A stretch of DNA of 64,000 nucleotides from an uncultured Paraprevotella sp. (GCA_944320765.1 CALUIS010000012.1:1-64000); one strand, 5' to 3'. Positions 43,976 to 52,680 are shown, numbered from the stretch's first letter. Numbers and translations are program-made. Notes: a model not told the origin generated them from the sequence alone.

Positions 43976-44929
43976 TCATAGCCCGTCCACATCTGTTTCG
44001 GACAGTCCGGTGAGTTGTACAATCAGGCTCGTGTCCATTCCGTTGGCTTTCATGTTTCGTGCTATCTCGCGTTTTTCTGCGTCTCTTCCTTCTTGTAGTC
44101 CTTTTTCCATTCCTTCTTTCATTCCTTTTTCCATTCCTTCTTTCATTCCTTTTTTCATCCCTTTCCTCATTCCTCTCTCCATTCCTTCTTTTTGGGCTTT
44201 GAGTACTGCTGTGGCGATGGTGTTTTTCCAGTCGCGGTACACTTTCAGGCTGTCCTCGTATGAGTCATATTCTTCCTTGGTGAACTTGGCGATTTCGGCA
44301 GCTTCGAAAAGGCGGGTGAAAATCCGTTCCTGAAGGGCTGGCGGACGTTCCATCAGGCGGGACAGGTTGCGGAGTACGAAGAGCCACTTCTCAAACATCC
44401 CGTGCAGCTCGTCCTCGCGTTTGTTGAACTTCGGCATCTCCAGATAGATGAAAGTCAGTTTGTCGTAGAACACTTCTTTAGTCCGGTTGTCCGTGAGTTG
44501 CACCTCATGGTGGAAATAGTTGTCATCCTGCGTGTCGAACGTGAAGTTCAGGATTCCGATGACGTACACGGCTTTCAGACGATAGTCCCACTCTCCTTTT
44601 TCTCCTTGTTCGCGGATGGGGAATGTGGCGTAGTAGAGACTCCGGTCTTTGAAAAACTGTTGTTCGCCGCGTTGCATTTCCACCAGGATTTTCTCGCCGC
44701 GTTCGTTTTCGCAATACACGTCGAATACCGCCCGGCGGTCACTTTCCCTTCCGCCTATGTGTTCCGTGTTCAAGTAGGTGAGCGAGTGGATTTCCTCCCG
44801 CCCTTGCAGCAGGCTGTTGATGAAGCTGATGAGCAAATCCTTGTTCATCTCTGTCCCGAACAGTTTCTTGAATCCGAAATCCGTATAGGGGTTTACATAG
44901 CGGTCTGGTAATGTGTCATATCTGTCCAT
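43976..44929 (-). CDS. Rpn-family PD-(D/E)xK nuclease / putative transposase
   Basis: 317 residues. The N-terminus (YVNPYTDFGFKKLFGTEMNKDLLISFINSLL) and VFDVYCENERGEKILVEMQRG are diagnostic of Rpn/PDDEXK_2 proteins; the catalytic set appears as D70, E84 and Q86. After the nuclease domain comes a low-complexity helix (about 246-286) built from MxKGMxEG repeats, encoded by imperfect 12-base DNA repeats at about 44088-44190. Family members have been linked to recombination and to phage defence. The gene faces the helicase gene, with 8 bases between stops. The GC content again looks low. Confidence 0.88.
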   Translation of the reverse strand: MDRYDTLPDRYVNPYTDFGFKKLFGTEMNKDLLISFINSLLQGREEIHSLTYLNTEHIGGRESDRRAVFDVYCENERGEKILVEMQRGEQQFFKDRSLYYATFPIREQGEKGEWDYRLKAVYVIGILNFTFDTQDDNYFHHEVQLTDNRTKEVFYDKLTFIYLEMPKFNKREDELHGMFEKWLFVLRNLSRLMERPPALQERIFTRLFEAAEIAKFTKEEYDSYEDSLKVYRDWKNTIATAVLKAQKEGMERGMRKGMKKGMKEGMEKGMKEGMEKGLQEGRDAEKREIARNMKANGMDTSLIVQLTGLSETDVDGL

Positions 44930-44966
44930 GATGCAGCGGCTTTTATGATATCAGGGTTTCACCTTG

Positions 44967-44997
44967 CAAAGTAAGCAAAAAAGGAAGACAGCGCAAA
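44967..44997 (-). promoter_or_regulatory. Promoter of the Rpn gene
   Basis: On the minus strand TTTG (44997-44994) precedes TACTTTG (44973-44967) by 20 bases. The -7 element is one base shorter than TAnnTTTG, otherwise a good fit, 37 bases before the ATG at 44929. Confidence 0.5.
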
Positions 44998-45123
44998 CAG
45001 CAAGGACGAAAAACATTATTTTTGTGGGGGAGAAAGTGTTCCGGAAGGCGGGGATACCGTTTTTTTTGAACGGATTGGAATGCGGCGTGTATGCTGTATT
45101 GGCAGCTGTCGGAAGAAAGAACA

Positions 45124-45563
45124 TTTGTCAAAAGCGTGGGCGCGAGAATCGCGCGGACGGGAATGAGGCGGGGGACGGGAGAGGATACGCGATTCTCGCG
45201 GCATTACGGGGTTGCAGGATGACACGGATTTTCGGCTTCCGCTTTCGTCTTGCCGCGGCGGAAGAGGCTTTGTGCGGACAAATTGCGGCGGCGTGTCGGT
45301 CGGAAGGGGAAACGGAGGACAAAAAGTCAGCCGGATTTTGTACGCAGTGAGGCTCCATCCAGAAGGAAAATACTGTCCGAAGCCCCGGTTTCCCTCGTTT
45401 TCCGGCTTCTTGGAAACTGCTTTGCGGCAGGATTTTTTCGTCTTTGCGGCAAGAAATTCATTTCTTTCAGCAAAGAAATTCCATTTTGTGCGGTAAAAAA
45501 CGGGAGGCGGGGCTGGGAAATGCATCATACGAGCATTTCTCTGCCCCGCTTTTTAACAGTTCG
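45124..45563 (+). repeat. Dispersed intergenic repeat, copy B (about 440 bp)
   Basis: The reverse-complement partner of 23291-23738. It starts TTTGTCAAAAGCG, contains CGGACAAATT, CGGATTTTG, CTTTGCGGCAAGAAAT, ATTTCTTTCAGCAAAGAA, and ends with the ATGC/GCAT hairpin and TTTTTAACAGTTCGCG. It occupies most of the space between the Rpn gene (start at 44929) and the GH29 gene (end at 45666). Small open frames overlap it on both strands, but none is convincing as a gene. Confidence 0.75.
45507..45554 (+). terminator. Bidirectional hairpin terminator at the end of repeat copy B
   Basis: Arms 45507-45523 and 45533-45549 pair over about 17 positions with few mismatches (GCGGGGC with GCCCCGC, AAATGC with GCATTT). 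TTTTT follows on the plus strand and a T run (A run at 45495-45500) follows on the minus strand, so it can terminate both the repeat transcript and the convergent fucosidase transcript. Confidence 0.7.
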
Positions 45564-45665
45564 CGTCTTTTTGGCTTCTTTTCAACGGGTCTTGTTGAAG
45601 GGAGGGAATCCGAAAATCTGTCTTTTTGCCGGATTCCGACCCGTTCCCGTGACATTTTGCTCCGG

Positions 45666-47069
45666 CTAATCCCGCCGTTCGTAGTAGACCCCGATTTCGT
45701 GGAGCGACATGGATTCGGCGGTGGGGGTGAAGGTTACCTTCACGCGGTTGCCCCACACTTCGTCGAAGCGGTGCACCTTGACCTTTCCGGATTGGGGCCG
45801 TACCGGAATCTCGTGCCATTCGCCGTCCAGCTCATAGAAGAGGCGGTAGCTGCTGAAACTTTGGTTTTGGTCCACCAATGTGACCATGTTGAAGGGGCGG
45901 GTGCGTTCCAGCTCCACTTCGAACCACGGCTCTTTCACCCGTTTGTTGGACAGCCAGGCCGAGCCGAAGTTGTCGTCGTTGCCGTAGTCCATGATGGAAC
46001 CGTCGTTGCTCCAGCTCGATTCGGCGGGGCGGTGCTTGGCGATGTTCTCCGCCGTAATCGGCCTTTCATACTTGCCCAAGGCCATCTCTGGGCCTTCCTT
46101 CCCCTTGTAGAGCCGCCCGATTTCCTTCAGGGCCTCCACGGCGTTGTCGTCCACCAGCCCGTCGCGGTTGGGCGACACGTTGAGGATGAAGGTGCAGTAG
46201 GCCTTGTTCATCGGTATCAGGTTCTCGTTCACCAGCCATTCGGGCGATTTGACTTCCGTCGTGGGGAAGTTGGTTTTCCAGAACCAGGAGGCGTTGAGCG
46301 GCAGGCAGGAGAGGGCCGGCATCCGGTTGGTCTCCTTGGAGATGTGCTGTCCGGCGTTTTGCTCGAACGACTTGATGTCGGTGTAGAACAGCGCGTCTTG
46401 CGGGTATTTGGCCGAGTTCAGGTCCATCACGAGGCAGCCCGGCTGGAGGCGTTTGATGAAGTGGTAGATGTCGTCGAAGGGGACTTCCTCGTAGGAGATG
46501 CGCGACCACGGCGCGTCCCACCCGTCGATGATGATGGCCTCGATCGGGCCGTAGTTCGTGAGCAGTTCCTTCAGTTGGGCCTTGATGAGGTCCGTGTGTT
46601 CCGGACGGATGTGGCCCGGGCGCAGGCGGTGGTGCGTGTCGAGGATGGAGTAGTAGAGCATCACGCCCAGCCCTTTGGCGCGGAAGGCGTCCGCGTATTC
46701 CCGCACCACGTCGCGCTTCAGCGGGCTGTGCATCACGTTGTAGTCCGTGGTCTTCGTGTCCCAGATGCAGAAGCCGCTGTGGTGCTTCGTGGTGAGGCAG
46801 CCGAAGCGCATTCCCGCGCTCAGGGCGGCGTCGGCCCATTGCCCGCAGTCCAGCCGTGCGGGATAGAAGGTCTCGGCGGGCAGGTCGGGGTCGGGCCAGT
46901 CCTCGTCGGCGAACGTGGGCATGTTGAAGTGGATGAACATGCCGAACTTTTGGTTGACGAACGCTTGTTGCTGTTCCTTCAGCCGGTCCTGGGCTTGCGC
47001 GGGTGCCAGTGCCGCGCAGAGCAGCAGGGCCGGCAGGATGCTTTTCCGGATGAATTTCCGTAAGGTCAT
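45666..47069 (-). CDS. GH29 alpha-L-fucosidase
   Basis: 467 residues with a signal peptide ending near APAQAQ. GH29 (beta/alpha)-barrel signatures: KFGMFIHFNMPTF, ALSAGMRFGCLTTKHHSGFCIWDTKTTDYNV (quoted in parts; it starts near residue 82), FRAKGLGVMLYYSILD, and AIIIDGWDAPW with D182 in the nucleophile position. Residues of about 350-467 form a discoidin/F5-8-like beta-sandwich (WFEVELERTRPFNMVTLVD ... SLHEIGVYYE). Expected to cleave terminal alpha-fucose from glycans; linkage preference is not deducible. It is a single-gene unit with its own -7 box, not part of a SusCD locus in this window. No T9SS domain. Confidence 0.9.
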   Translation of the reverse strand: MTLRKFIRKSILPALLLCAALAPAQAQDRLKEQQQAFVNQKFGMFIHFNMPTFADEDWPDPDLPAETFYPARLDCGQWADAALSAGMRFGCLTTKHHSGFCIWDTKTTDYNVMHSPLKRDVVREYADAFRAKGLGVMLYYSILDTHHRLRPGHIRPEHTDLIKAQLKELLTNYGPIEAIIIDGWDAPWSRISYEEVPFDDIYHFIKRLQPGCLVMDLNSAKYPQDALFYTDIKSFEQNAGQHISKETNRMPALSCLPLNASWFWKTNFPTTEVKSPEWLVNENLIPMNKAYCTFILNVSPNRDGLVDDNAVEALKEIGRLYKGKEGPEMALGKYERPITAENIAKHRPAESSWSNDGSIMDYGNDDNFGSAWLSNKRVKEPWFEVELERTRPFNMVTLVDQNQSFSSYRLFYELDGEWHEIPVRPQSGKVKVHRFDEVWGNRVKVTFTPTAESMSLHEIGVYYERRD

Positions 47070-47101
47070 AATTGATGTCTTTTTTCAGGTTTGATGTCCC
47101 G

Positions 47102-47109
47102 CAAAGTTA
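47102..47109 (-). promoter_or_regulatory. -7 box for the fucosidase gene
   Basis: The minus strand reads TAACTTTG (TAnnTTTG), 32 bases before the ATG at 47069. Confidence 0.5.
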
Positions 47110-47194
47110 CGTATCCGCTGCGGCTCAAGGCGGGAGATTTGCGTCAAAAACTGCAAGCGTTGCGCCGGAAGTTGCTTTTTTGCTGGCTTTGTGC

Positions 47195-47202
47195 TATCTT
47201 TG
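47195..47202 (+). promoter_or_regulatory. -7 box for the DUF2461-bcp operon
   Basis: TATCTTTG, an exact TAnnTTTG, 25 bases before the ATG at 47228, with a weak TTG about 20 bases upstream. Its position excludes the longer upstream reading frame that begins at 47072. Confidence 0.55.
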
Positions 47203-47227
47203 GAGGTCGGAAAAAAGAAAGGCAGAC

Positions 47228-47905
47228 ATGAAAGAGAATACAGAGGTGATATTCCGGTTCCTGAAGGACGTGGCGGCTCACAACGACCGCGAGTGGTTCG
47301 CCGCCCACCGGGCGCAGTACGAAGAGGCGCGGGCCGTTTTCGAGGAGATGGTGGGGCGGCTGATTCCCCGCATCGCGGTGTTCGACGGCAGCGTGGCCCA
47401 TCTCGCGGTGAAGGACTGCACGTACCGTTTCTACCGCGACACGCGCTTTTCGGAGGACAAGTCGCCTTACAAGCGCCATTTCGGGGCGTACGTCAACGCT
47501 TGCGGCAAGAAGTCGTGGCACAGCGGCTATTACATCCACCTGCAGCCCGGCGGCTGCATGTTGGCCGGAGGGGCGTGGTGCCTGCCGCCCAAGACGCTGA
47601 AAGCCGTGCGGCAGTCCGTCGTGGACGAGATAGACGAGTTCCGCTCCATTGTGGAGGCCGACGATTTCAAGGACGCTTTCCCCGTCATCGGCGAGACGCG
47701 GCTGAAGACCCTGCCCAAGGGATTCCCGAAGGACTTCCCTTATCCCGACTATATCCGGCCCAAGGACTATTCGGTGTGCCACGCGGTGGACGACGATTTT
47801 TTCCGCGGGCCGGACTGGCTGGAACGCACGGCACGGGTGTTCCAACTGATGAAGCCCTACAACGACTTCATCAACTATACCATCGACGAATGCGGCGAAG
47901 AATGA
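47228..47905 (+). CDS. DUF2461 family protein
   Basis: 225 residues from the ATG at 47228 (MKENTEVIFRFLKDV). Recognised by the DUF2461 pattern: FLKDVAAHNDREWFAAHR near the N-terminus, YRFYRDTRFSEDKSPYKRHF in the middle, and GYYIHLQPGGCMLAGGAW, with a C-terminal helix. The biochemical function of the family is not known. The gene is 24 bases upstream of the bcp peroxiredoxin gene and shares its promoter, which hints at a stress-related setting but nothing more specific. Confidence 0.88.
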   Translation: MKENTEVIFRFLKDVAAHNDREWFAAHRAQYEEARAVFEEMVGRLIPRIAVFDGSVAHLAVKDCTYRFYRDTRFSEDKSPYKRHFGAYVNACGKKSWHSGYYIHLQPGGCMLAGGAWCLPPKTLKAVRQSVVDEIDEFRSIVEADDFKDAFPVIGETRLKTLPKGFPKDFPYPDYIRPKDYSVCHAVDDDFFRGPDWLERTARVFQLMKPYNDFINYTIDECGEE

Positions 47906-47929
47906 AGTTGAACCTAAAAACAGAATAAG

Positions 47930-48382
47930 ATGAATGTAGGAGACAAGGCGCCAGAGGTTTTGGGCCTGAACGAGAATGGAGAACAGGTGTTGCTCAGCCA
48001 ATACCGGGGTAAGAAAGTGGTGCTTTATTTTTATCCGAAGGACAGCACCTCCGGCTGCACGGCTGAGGCCTGCAGCCTGCGCGACAACTATGCCGCCCTG
48101 CGCGGGAAAGGCTACGAGGTGGTGGGCGTGAGCGTGGACAGCGCGGCCTCGCACCAGAAGTTCATCGCCAAGAACGAGCTGCCCTTCACGCTGATTGCCG
48201 ACACGGACAAGGCGCTCGTGGAGCAGATGGGCGTGTGGGGCGAGAAGAGCATGTGCGGACGCAAATACATGGGCACGTTCCGCACCACGTTCATCCTGAA
48301 CGAGGAGGGCGTGATAGAGAAAATCTTTGCGCCCAAGGAAATCAAGACCAAGACCCACGGCGAGCAGATATTGGCGCTGTAG
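47930..48382 (+). CDS. bcp: Thioredoxin-dependent thiol peroxidase (BCP-type peroxiredoxin)
   Basis: 150 residues, the usual BCP length. It reduces hydrogen peroxide and organic hydroperoxides with thioredoxin. The peroxidatic motif P36-K-D-S-T40-S-G-C43 is intact and the resolving cysteine C48 lies in the same helix, the atypical 2-Cys arrangement of BCP. The GTFRTTFILNEEGVIEKIF strand-turn is also typical. Second gene after DUF2461, followed by a strong terminator. Confidence 0.95.
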   Translation: MNVGDKAPEVLGLNENGEQVLLSQYRGKKVVLYFYPKDSTSGCTAEACSLRDNYAALRGKGYEVVGVSVDSAASHQKFIAKNELPFTLIADTDKALVEQMGVWGEKSMCGRKYMGTFRTTFILNEEGVIEKIFAPKEIKTKTHGEQILAL

Positions 48383-48416
48383 GCGGCCCGGCCCGCCTTG
48401 GGCTGAGGAAACAAAT

Positions 48417-48464
48417 GGCAACCGCCCCCGCACGATGCAGGACGCATGCGTGCGGGGGCGTTGC
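48417..48464 (+). terminator. Strong GC-rich hairpin after bcp
   Basis: GGCAACCGCCCCCGCACG (48417-48434) pairs with CGTGCGGGGGCGTTGCC (48448-48464) except for one bulged C. The tail is only weakly T-rich (GTTCG). It lies between the convergent bcp and SulP genes and may serve both. Confidence 0.65.
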
Positions 48465-48485
48465 CGTTCGCGACGGGAAGAGGGT

Positions 48486-50162
48486 TTAGCGGTCCAGATA
48501 GTGGCGCGCCACCTCGAGTGCCGTGTGTATGTTGTCGCAGATGTTCTTCTTGCCCAGCAGTTCGTAGAAGCCGCTTTTCTTGAGCGCCTCGTGTACCTTG
48601 GGGTTGACGCCCGAGAGGATGATGTGCACGCCTTCGCGGTGGCTCATCTCGCACAGGTTTGTCAGGTTGTGGATGCCGGTGGAGTCGATGAACGGCACTT
48701 TCCTCATGCGGATGATGCGCACTTTGGGCTGTTCTTTCGTCTGGAGCACCACTTCCTCGAACCGGTTGGCGATGCCGAAGAAGTACGGCCCGTTGATTTC
48801 ATACACTTCAGTATGGTCGGGGATGTGCAGGTGTTCTTCCGGAAGGACGGTGCCGTCCGCGTCCGTGGGGATGATTTCGTCCTTGAACAGGTTGACTTCC
48901 GTGGTCTCCATCACCCGCTTGATGAACAGCAGGCAGGCCAGGACCAGACCGAACTCAATGGCGACGGTCAGGTCGAAAATCACGGTGAGGAAGAAGGTGA
49001 TGAGCAGGACGGCCACGTCGGCTTTGGGATTGCGGAGCAGTTCGCGGAACGTCCGCCATCCGCTCATGTTGTAGCTCACGATGACCAGCACGCCGGCCAG
49101 GCAGGCCATGGGGATATATTGTGCCAGCGGCATGAGCAGCAGGAAAATGAGCAGCAGCACCACGGCATGTACGATGCCGGCCACGGGCGTGCGTCCCCCG
49201 TTGTTGATGTTCGTCATGGTGCGCGCGATGGCACCCGTGGCGGGGATGCCGCCGAAGATGGGGGAGAGGATGTTGGCGATGCCTTGCCCCACCAATTCCT
49301 GGTTGGAGTCGTGGTGGTCGCCGATGACCCCGTCGGCCACGGTGGCGGAGAGCAGCGACTCGATGGCGCCCAGCACGGCGATGGTGATGGCCGGCGACAC
49401 CAGCTGCTTCACGCTCTCCCAATTCAGGTCGGGTACGTTCATGCCCGGCAGTTCGGCCTTGATCATGAAGCGGTCTCCGATGGTCTCCACTTGCGTGGCG
49501 ATGCCATATTGTTTCAGCACGTAGATGCCGGCGGTCATGACCACGATGGCTATCAGCGAACCTGGAATCTTGCGGGTGAGCCGGGGCGAGAGGGCGATGA
49601 GTGCCACGCTGGCCACGCCCACGCCTGTGGACCACAAGTCAAGGCTTCCGAAATGGCGGGCGTAGGCCATCCATTTCTCGATGAAGTCCGCCGGCACGTC
49701 GGCGATGGACAAGCCGAAAAGGTCCTTCACTTGTGTGGTGAAGATAGTCACGGCGATGCCGCTCGTGAAGCCGACCACGATGGGGTAAGGGATGTACTTG
49801 ATGATGGTGCCCAGGTGGAACACGCCCAGCAGGACGAGGAAGATGCCGGCCAGGATGGTGGCCACGAGCAGTCCTGCCTCGCCATACTGTTGGATGATGC
49901 CGTAGACGATGACGATGAAGGCGCCCGTGGGGCCTCCGATCTGCACCCGGCTGCCTCCGAAGAGGGAGACGGCCAGTCCGGCGATGATGGCCGTGATGAT
50001 GCCCTTTTCCGGTGTCACGCCGGACGCGATGCCGAACGCGATGGCCAGCGGAAGGGCCACGATGCCGACGATGAGGCCCGCCATGATGTCGGCGGACAGT
50101 TTCTCCTTGCTGTAGTCTCTCAGGTCGAGCAGCAGCTTCGGCTTGAATTCAAATTTGCTCAT
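48486..50162 (-). CDS. SulP family anion transporter with STAS domain
   Basis: 558 residues from the ATG at 50162 (MSKFEFKPKLLL). The membrane domain (about 20-430) has the SulP signature GIVALPLAIAFGIASGVTPEKG, VQIGGPTGAFIVIVYG and GFTSGIAVTIFTTQV. The STAS domain occupies about 460-555 (VYEINGPYFFGIANRFEEV; IDSTGIHNLTNL). Substrates of the family include sulfate, bicarbonate and dicarboxylates; the sequence alone does not choose. The longer frame starting at 50213 is rejected because a -7 box lies inside it (50211-50218). Confidence 0.93.
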   Translation of the reverse strand: MSKFEFKPKLLLDLRDYSKEKLSADIMAGLIVGIVALPLAIAFGIASGVTPEKGIITAIIAGLAVSLFGGSRVQIGGPTGAFIVIVYGIIQQYGEAGLLVATILAGIFLVLLGVFHLGTIIKYIPYPIVVGFTSGIAVTIFTTQVKDLFGLSIADVPADFIEKWMAYARHFGSLDLWSTGVGVASVALIALSPRLTRKIPGSLIAIVVMTAGIYVLKQYGIATQVETIGDRFMIKAELPGMNVPDLNWESVKQLVSPAITIAVLGAIESLLSATVADGVIGDHHDSNQELVGQGIANILSPIFGGIPATGAIARTMTNINNGGRTPVAGIVHAVVLLLIFLLLMPLAQYIPMACLAGVLVIVSYNMSGWRTFRELLRNPKADVAVLLITFFLTVIFDLTVAIEFGLVLACLLFIKRVMETTEVNLFKDEIIPTDADGTVLPEEHLHIPDHTEVYEINGPYFFGIANRFEEVVLQTKEQPKVRIIRMRKVPFIDSTGIHNLTNLCEMSHREGVHIILSGVNPKVHEALKKSGFYELLGKKNICDNIHTALEVARHYLDR

Positions 50163-50210
50163 GGGATGTCTGTTTGTGTCTGTTATTCTTTCAACTTCTT
50201 TTTGGGGCTG

Positions 50211-50218
50211 CAAAGATA
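50211..50218 (-). promoter_or_regulatory. -7 box for the SulP gene
   Basis: The minus strand reads TATCTTTG (TAnnTTTG), 48 bases before the ATG at 50162. No clear -33 box. Confidence 0.5.
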
Positions 50219-50356
50219 GGCTTTTTGTGTCATAAAGTCTAATGATTTGCTAAAAAATGTTTCCAGACTGGCCGCGCCGGGTATGGAAATGCCATGAAAA
50301 GCGGGCCGGTGGCGATACATTTGTGTGCCGGAGGACGGAAAGCGGAATTAAAATGT

Positions 50357-50364
50357 TATCTTTG
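50357..50364 (+). promoter_or_regulatory. -7 box for the POT transporter gene
   Basis: TATCTTTG, 39 bases before the ATG at 50404. A second match, TACATTTG, lies at 50316-50323; which one is used cannot be judged from sequence. Confidence 0.5.
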
Positions 50365-50403
50365 CGGCTATAATTATTCACTATTAAAAACCGTTTTACG
50401 ATT

Positions 50404-52068
50404 ATGTTTGAAGGACAACCAAAAGGTCTTTACGCGTTGGCATTGGCCAACACGGGCGAGCGCTTCGGATATTACACGATGCTCGCCATTTTCACCCTGT
50501 TCTTGCAGGCGAAGTTCGGCTATTCGGCCACAGACACCTCCACCATTTTCTCGTCGTTCCTGGCGGCCGTCTATTTCATGCCGTTCTTGGGCGGCATCTT
50601 GGCGGACAAGTACGGGTTCGGCAAGATGGTGACGCTGGGCGTGTTCATCATGTTCGTGGGCTATCTGCTTCTGGCCATTCCCACGGGGGCCGATGCGGCC
50701 GGCAAGGCCATGATGTTCGGTGCGCTGGCCCTGATTGCCTGCGGCACGGGACTGTTCAAGGGCAACCTGCAGGTGATGGTGGGCAACCTCTACGATGCGC
50801 CCGAGTATAAGGACAAGCGCGACACGGCGTTCAGCCTCTTCTACATGGCCATCAACATCGGTGCGCTCTTTGCCCCGACGGCGGCCACCAAGATGACCAA
50901 CTATGTGCTGGGTATGAACGGGTTTACTTATAACGCACAGATTCCGGCCCTGGCCCACCAGTATCTGGACCACGCGGCGGGCATGACGGCGCAGTCTGCC
51001 GCCACGTTGGAGTCGTTGAAGGCTGCCCAAGGTTTCACGGGCGACACCGCCACGTTCTGCCAGACTTACATCGAGAAGCTGTCCGAGGCGTATAACTATG
51101 GCTTTGCCGTGGCTTGCGTCTCGCTCATCGTGTCCATACTTATATATTATGGATTCCGCAATACGTTCAAACATGCCGATTACAATGCGAAGACGGCTTC
51201 GACCGACGGGCATGTGGCGGCCGAGGAACTGGCACCAGCCGAGACGCGGCAGCGCATCACGGCACTGTGCCTGGTGTTCGCCGTGGTCTTGTTCTTCTGG
51301 ATGGCCTTCCATCAGAACGGCCTGACGCTGACGTTCTTTGCGCGTGACTACACGCAGGCTTCGGCTTCCGGGTTGCTGGGCATGACGTTCAACGTGTTCA
51401 ACCTTGTGTTGCTGGCCATATTGGTCTATGCCGTGTTTGCCGTGTTCCAGAGCCACACGGGGCGCGGCAAGACGGTGGCCGGCTTGGTTTGTCTGGCCGT
51501 CCTGGCGGCTTTGGGCGTGCAGTATGTGAACCGTGACGAGACGGTGGAGATTCTGCCTCAGATTTTCCAGCAGTTCAATCCGTTCTTCGTGGTGGCGCTC
51601 ACGCCGGTCTCGCTGGCCATATTCGGGGCTTTGGCCAAGAAAGGCAAGGAGCCGTCGGCCCCGCGCAAGATTGGGCTGGGTATGCTGATTGCCGCGTGCG
51701 GTTTCGCCCTCATGGCTTTCGGCTCCGTGGGCTTGCCCACGCCGGACGAGCTGTCCAAGGGTGCGGAGGTGGATTTGGTGTCGCCCAACCTGCTCATCTC
51801 CACTTACCTTGTGCTGACGTTTGCCGAATTGCTCCTGTCCCCCATGGGCATCTCGTTCGTGTCCAAGGTGGCTCCCCCGAAATATAAAGGAATGATGATG
51901 GGCGGTTGGTTCGTGGCCACGGCCATCGGCAACTACATGGTGGCCATCATCGGTTATCTGTGGGGCGGCATCGAATTGTGGATTGTGTGGAGCGTGCTCA
52001 TCGTACTCTGCCTGCTCTCGGCGCTGTTCATCTTCTCCATCATGAAGAAACTGGAGAAGGTGGCCTGA
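50404..52068 (+). CDS. POT/PTR family proton-coupled peptide transporter
   Basis: 554 residues. Inner-membrane di- and tripeptide symporter of the major facilitator superfamily. The proton-coupling ExxERFxYY motif appears as NTGERFGYYTM (residues 16-26), and the second PTR signature as FSLFYMAINIGALFAPTAATK (about 142-162). Fourteen or so hydrophobic segments are visible. The loop after segment 6 is extended (NAQIPALAHQYLDHAAGMTA ...), as in Bacteroidota homologues. Single gene ending at a perfect terminator. Confidence 0.93.
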   Translation: MFEGQPKGLYALALANTGERFGYYTMLAIFTLFLQAKFGYSATDTSTIFSSFLAAVYFMPFLGGILADKYGFGKMVTLGVFIMFVGYLLLAIPTGADAAGKAMMFGALALIACGTGLFKGNLQVMVGNLYDAPEYKDKRDTAFSLFYMAINIGALFAPTAATKMTNYVLGMNGFTYNAQIPALAHQYLDHAAGMTAQSAATLESLKAAQGFTGDTATFCQTYIEKLSEAYNYGFAVACVSLIVSILIYYGFRNTFKHADYNAKTASTDGHVAAEELAPAETRQRITALCLVFAVVLFFWMAFHQNGLTLTFFARDYTQASASGLLGMTFNVFNLVLLAILVYAVFAVFQSHTGRGKTVAGLVCLAVLAALGVQYVNRDETVEILPQIFQQFNPFFVVALTPVSLAIFGALAKKGKEPSAPRKIGLGMLIAACGFALMAFGSVGLPTPDELSKGAEVDLVSPNLLISTYLVLTFAELLLSPMGISFVSKVAPPKYKGMMMGGWFVATAIGNYMVAIIGYLWGGIELWIVWSVLIVLCLLSALFIFSIMKKLEKVA

Positions 52069-52087
52069 TGTGTTGGAGAAACACTAT

Positions 52088-52140
52088 AAAAGGAAACGCC
52101 CCCTTGGAACAACTGCATGTCCAAGGGGGCGTTTCCTTTT
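52088..52140. terminator. Perfect 21-bp bidirectional terminator
   Basis: Arms 52088-52108 and 52120-52140 are exact reverse complements (core ACGCCCCCTTGGA / TCCAAGGGGGCGT) around an 11-base loop. The arms end in AAAA and TTTT, so the structure works in both directions, between the convergent POT and nitroreductase genes. Confidence 0.92.
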
Positions 52141-52144
52141 CGGC

Positions 52145-52654
52145 TTACCGGTCTTCCCATATCTCTTCCATGGGCTTGCGTGTCTTTTCCGGCACGTCGG
52201 GCGATGCGGGGTAGCCGATGGGAATGATGGCCACGGGATACCATTCCTCCGGGATGTGGAACAGTTCTTGGCAGAGCTGCACGCGGAAGTTGCACACCCA
52301 GCACGTTCCCAGGCCTTGTTCGGCGGCGGCAAGGCAGAGGTGCTCGATGGCGATGGCCAGGTCGATGTCGGCGTGGTTCTTCTCGTCGTAGCGGCGTGTC
52401 CAGGCCTCGCCGCGGTTCTCGCAGGCCAGTACGTAGGCCGGTGCTTCGCGGAACCATTCCCGGTCGTAGCATTGCTGCAGGCGTGCGCGGTCCTCTTCCG
52501 ATGTGAAAAGGGTGAATTTCCAGGGTTGCCTGTTCACGGCGGAGGGGGCCAGCCGCGTGCATTCCTTGATGTATTCCAGTTTCTCTGCCGGAATGGCATC
52601 CGGCTTGTAGGCACGTGCGGAATAGCGTGCCTGGCAAAGTGCTTTAAAATCCAT
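52145..52654 (-). CDS. Nitroreductase family protein
   Basis: 169 residues, a short FMN-dependent nitroreductase. Signatures: ARYSARAYKPDAIP (FMN phosphate-binding Arg-x-Ser-x-Arg), CTRLAPSAVNRQPWKFTLFTS, DIDLAIAIEHLCLAAAEQGLGTCWVCNF and IIPIGYPA. Probably reduces quinones, nitro compounds or flavins; the true substrate is unknown. A single gene with its own -7 box, ending at the shared terminator. Confidence 0.93.
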   Translation of the reverse strand: MDFKALCQARYSARAYKPDAIPAEKLEYIKECTRLAPSAVNRQPWKFTLFTSEEDRARLQQCYDREWFREAPAYVLACENRGEAWTRRYDEKNHADIDLAIAIEHLCLAAAEQGLGTCWVCNFRVQLCQELFHIPEEWYPVAIIPIGYPASPDVPEKTRKPMEEIWEDR

Positions 52655-52680
52655 ATTCTTATGTTTTTGGGTTCAGTGAA

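Noticed and set aside
45444..47063. 539-codon frame antisense to the GH29 fucosidase
   Set aside because: GH29 motifs on the minus strand are clear; this frame starts inside the dispersed repeat and has no family features.
47072..47227. N-terminal extension of the DUF2461 gene
   Set aside because: A TATCTTTG promoter box at 47195-47202 lies inside it and the family's typical N-terminus starts at 47228.
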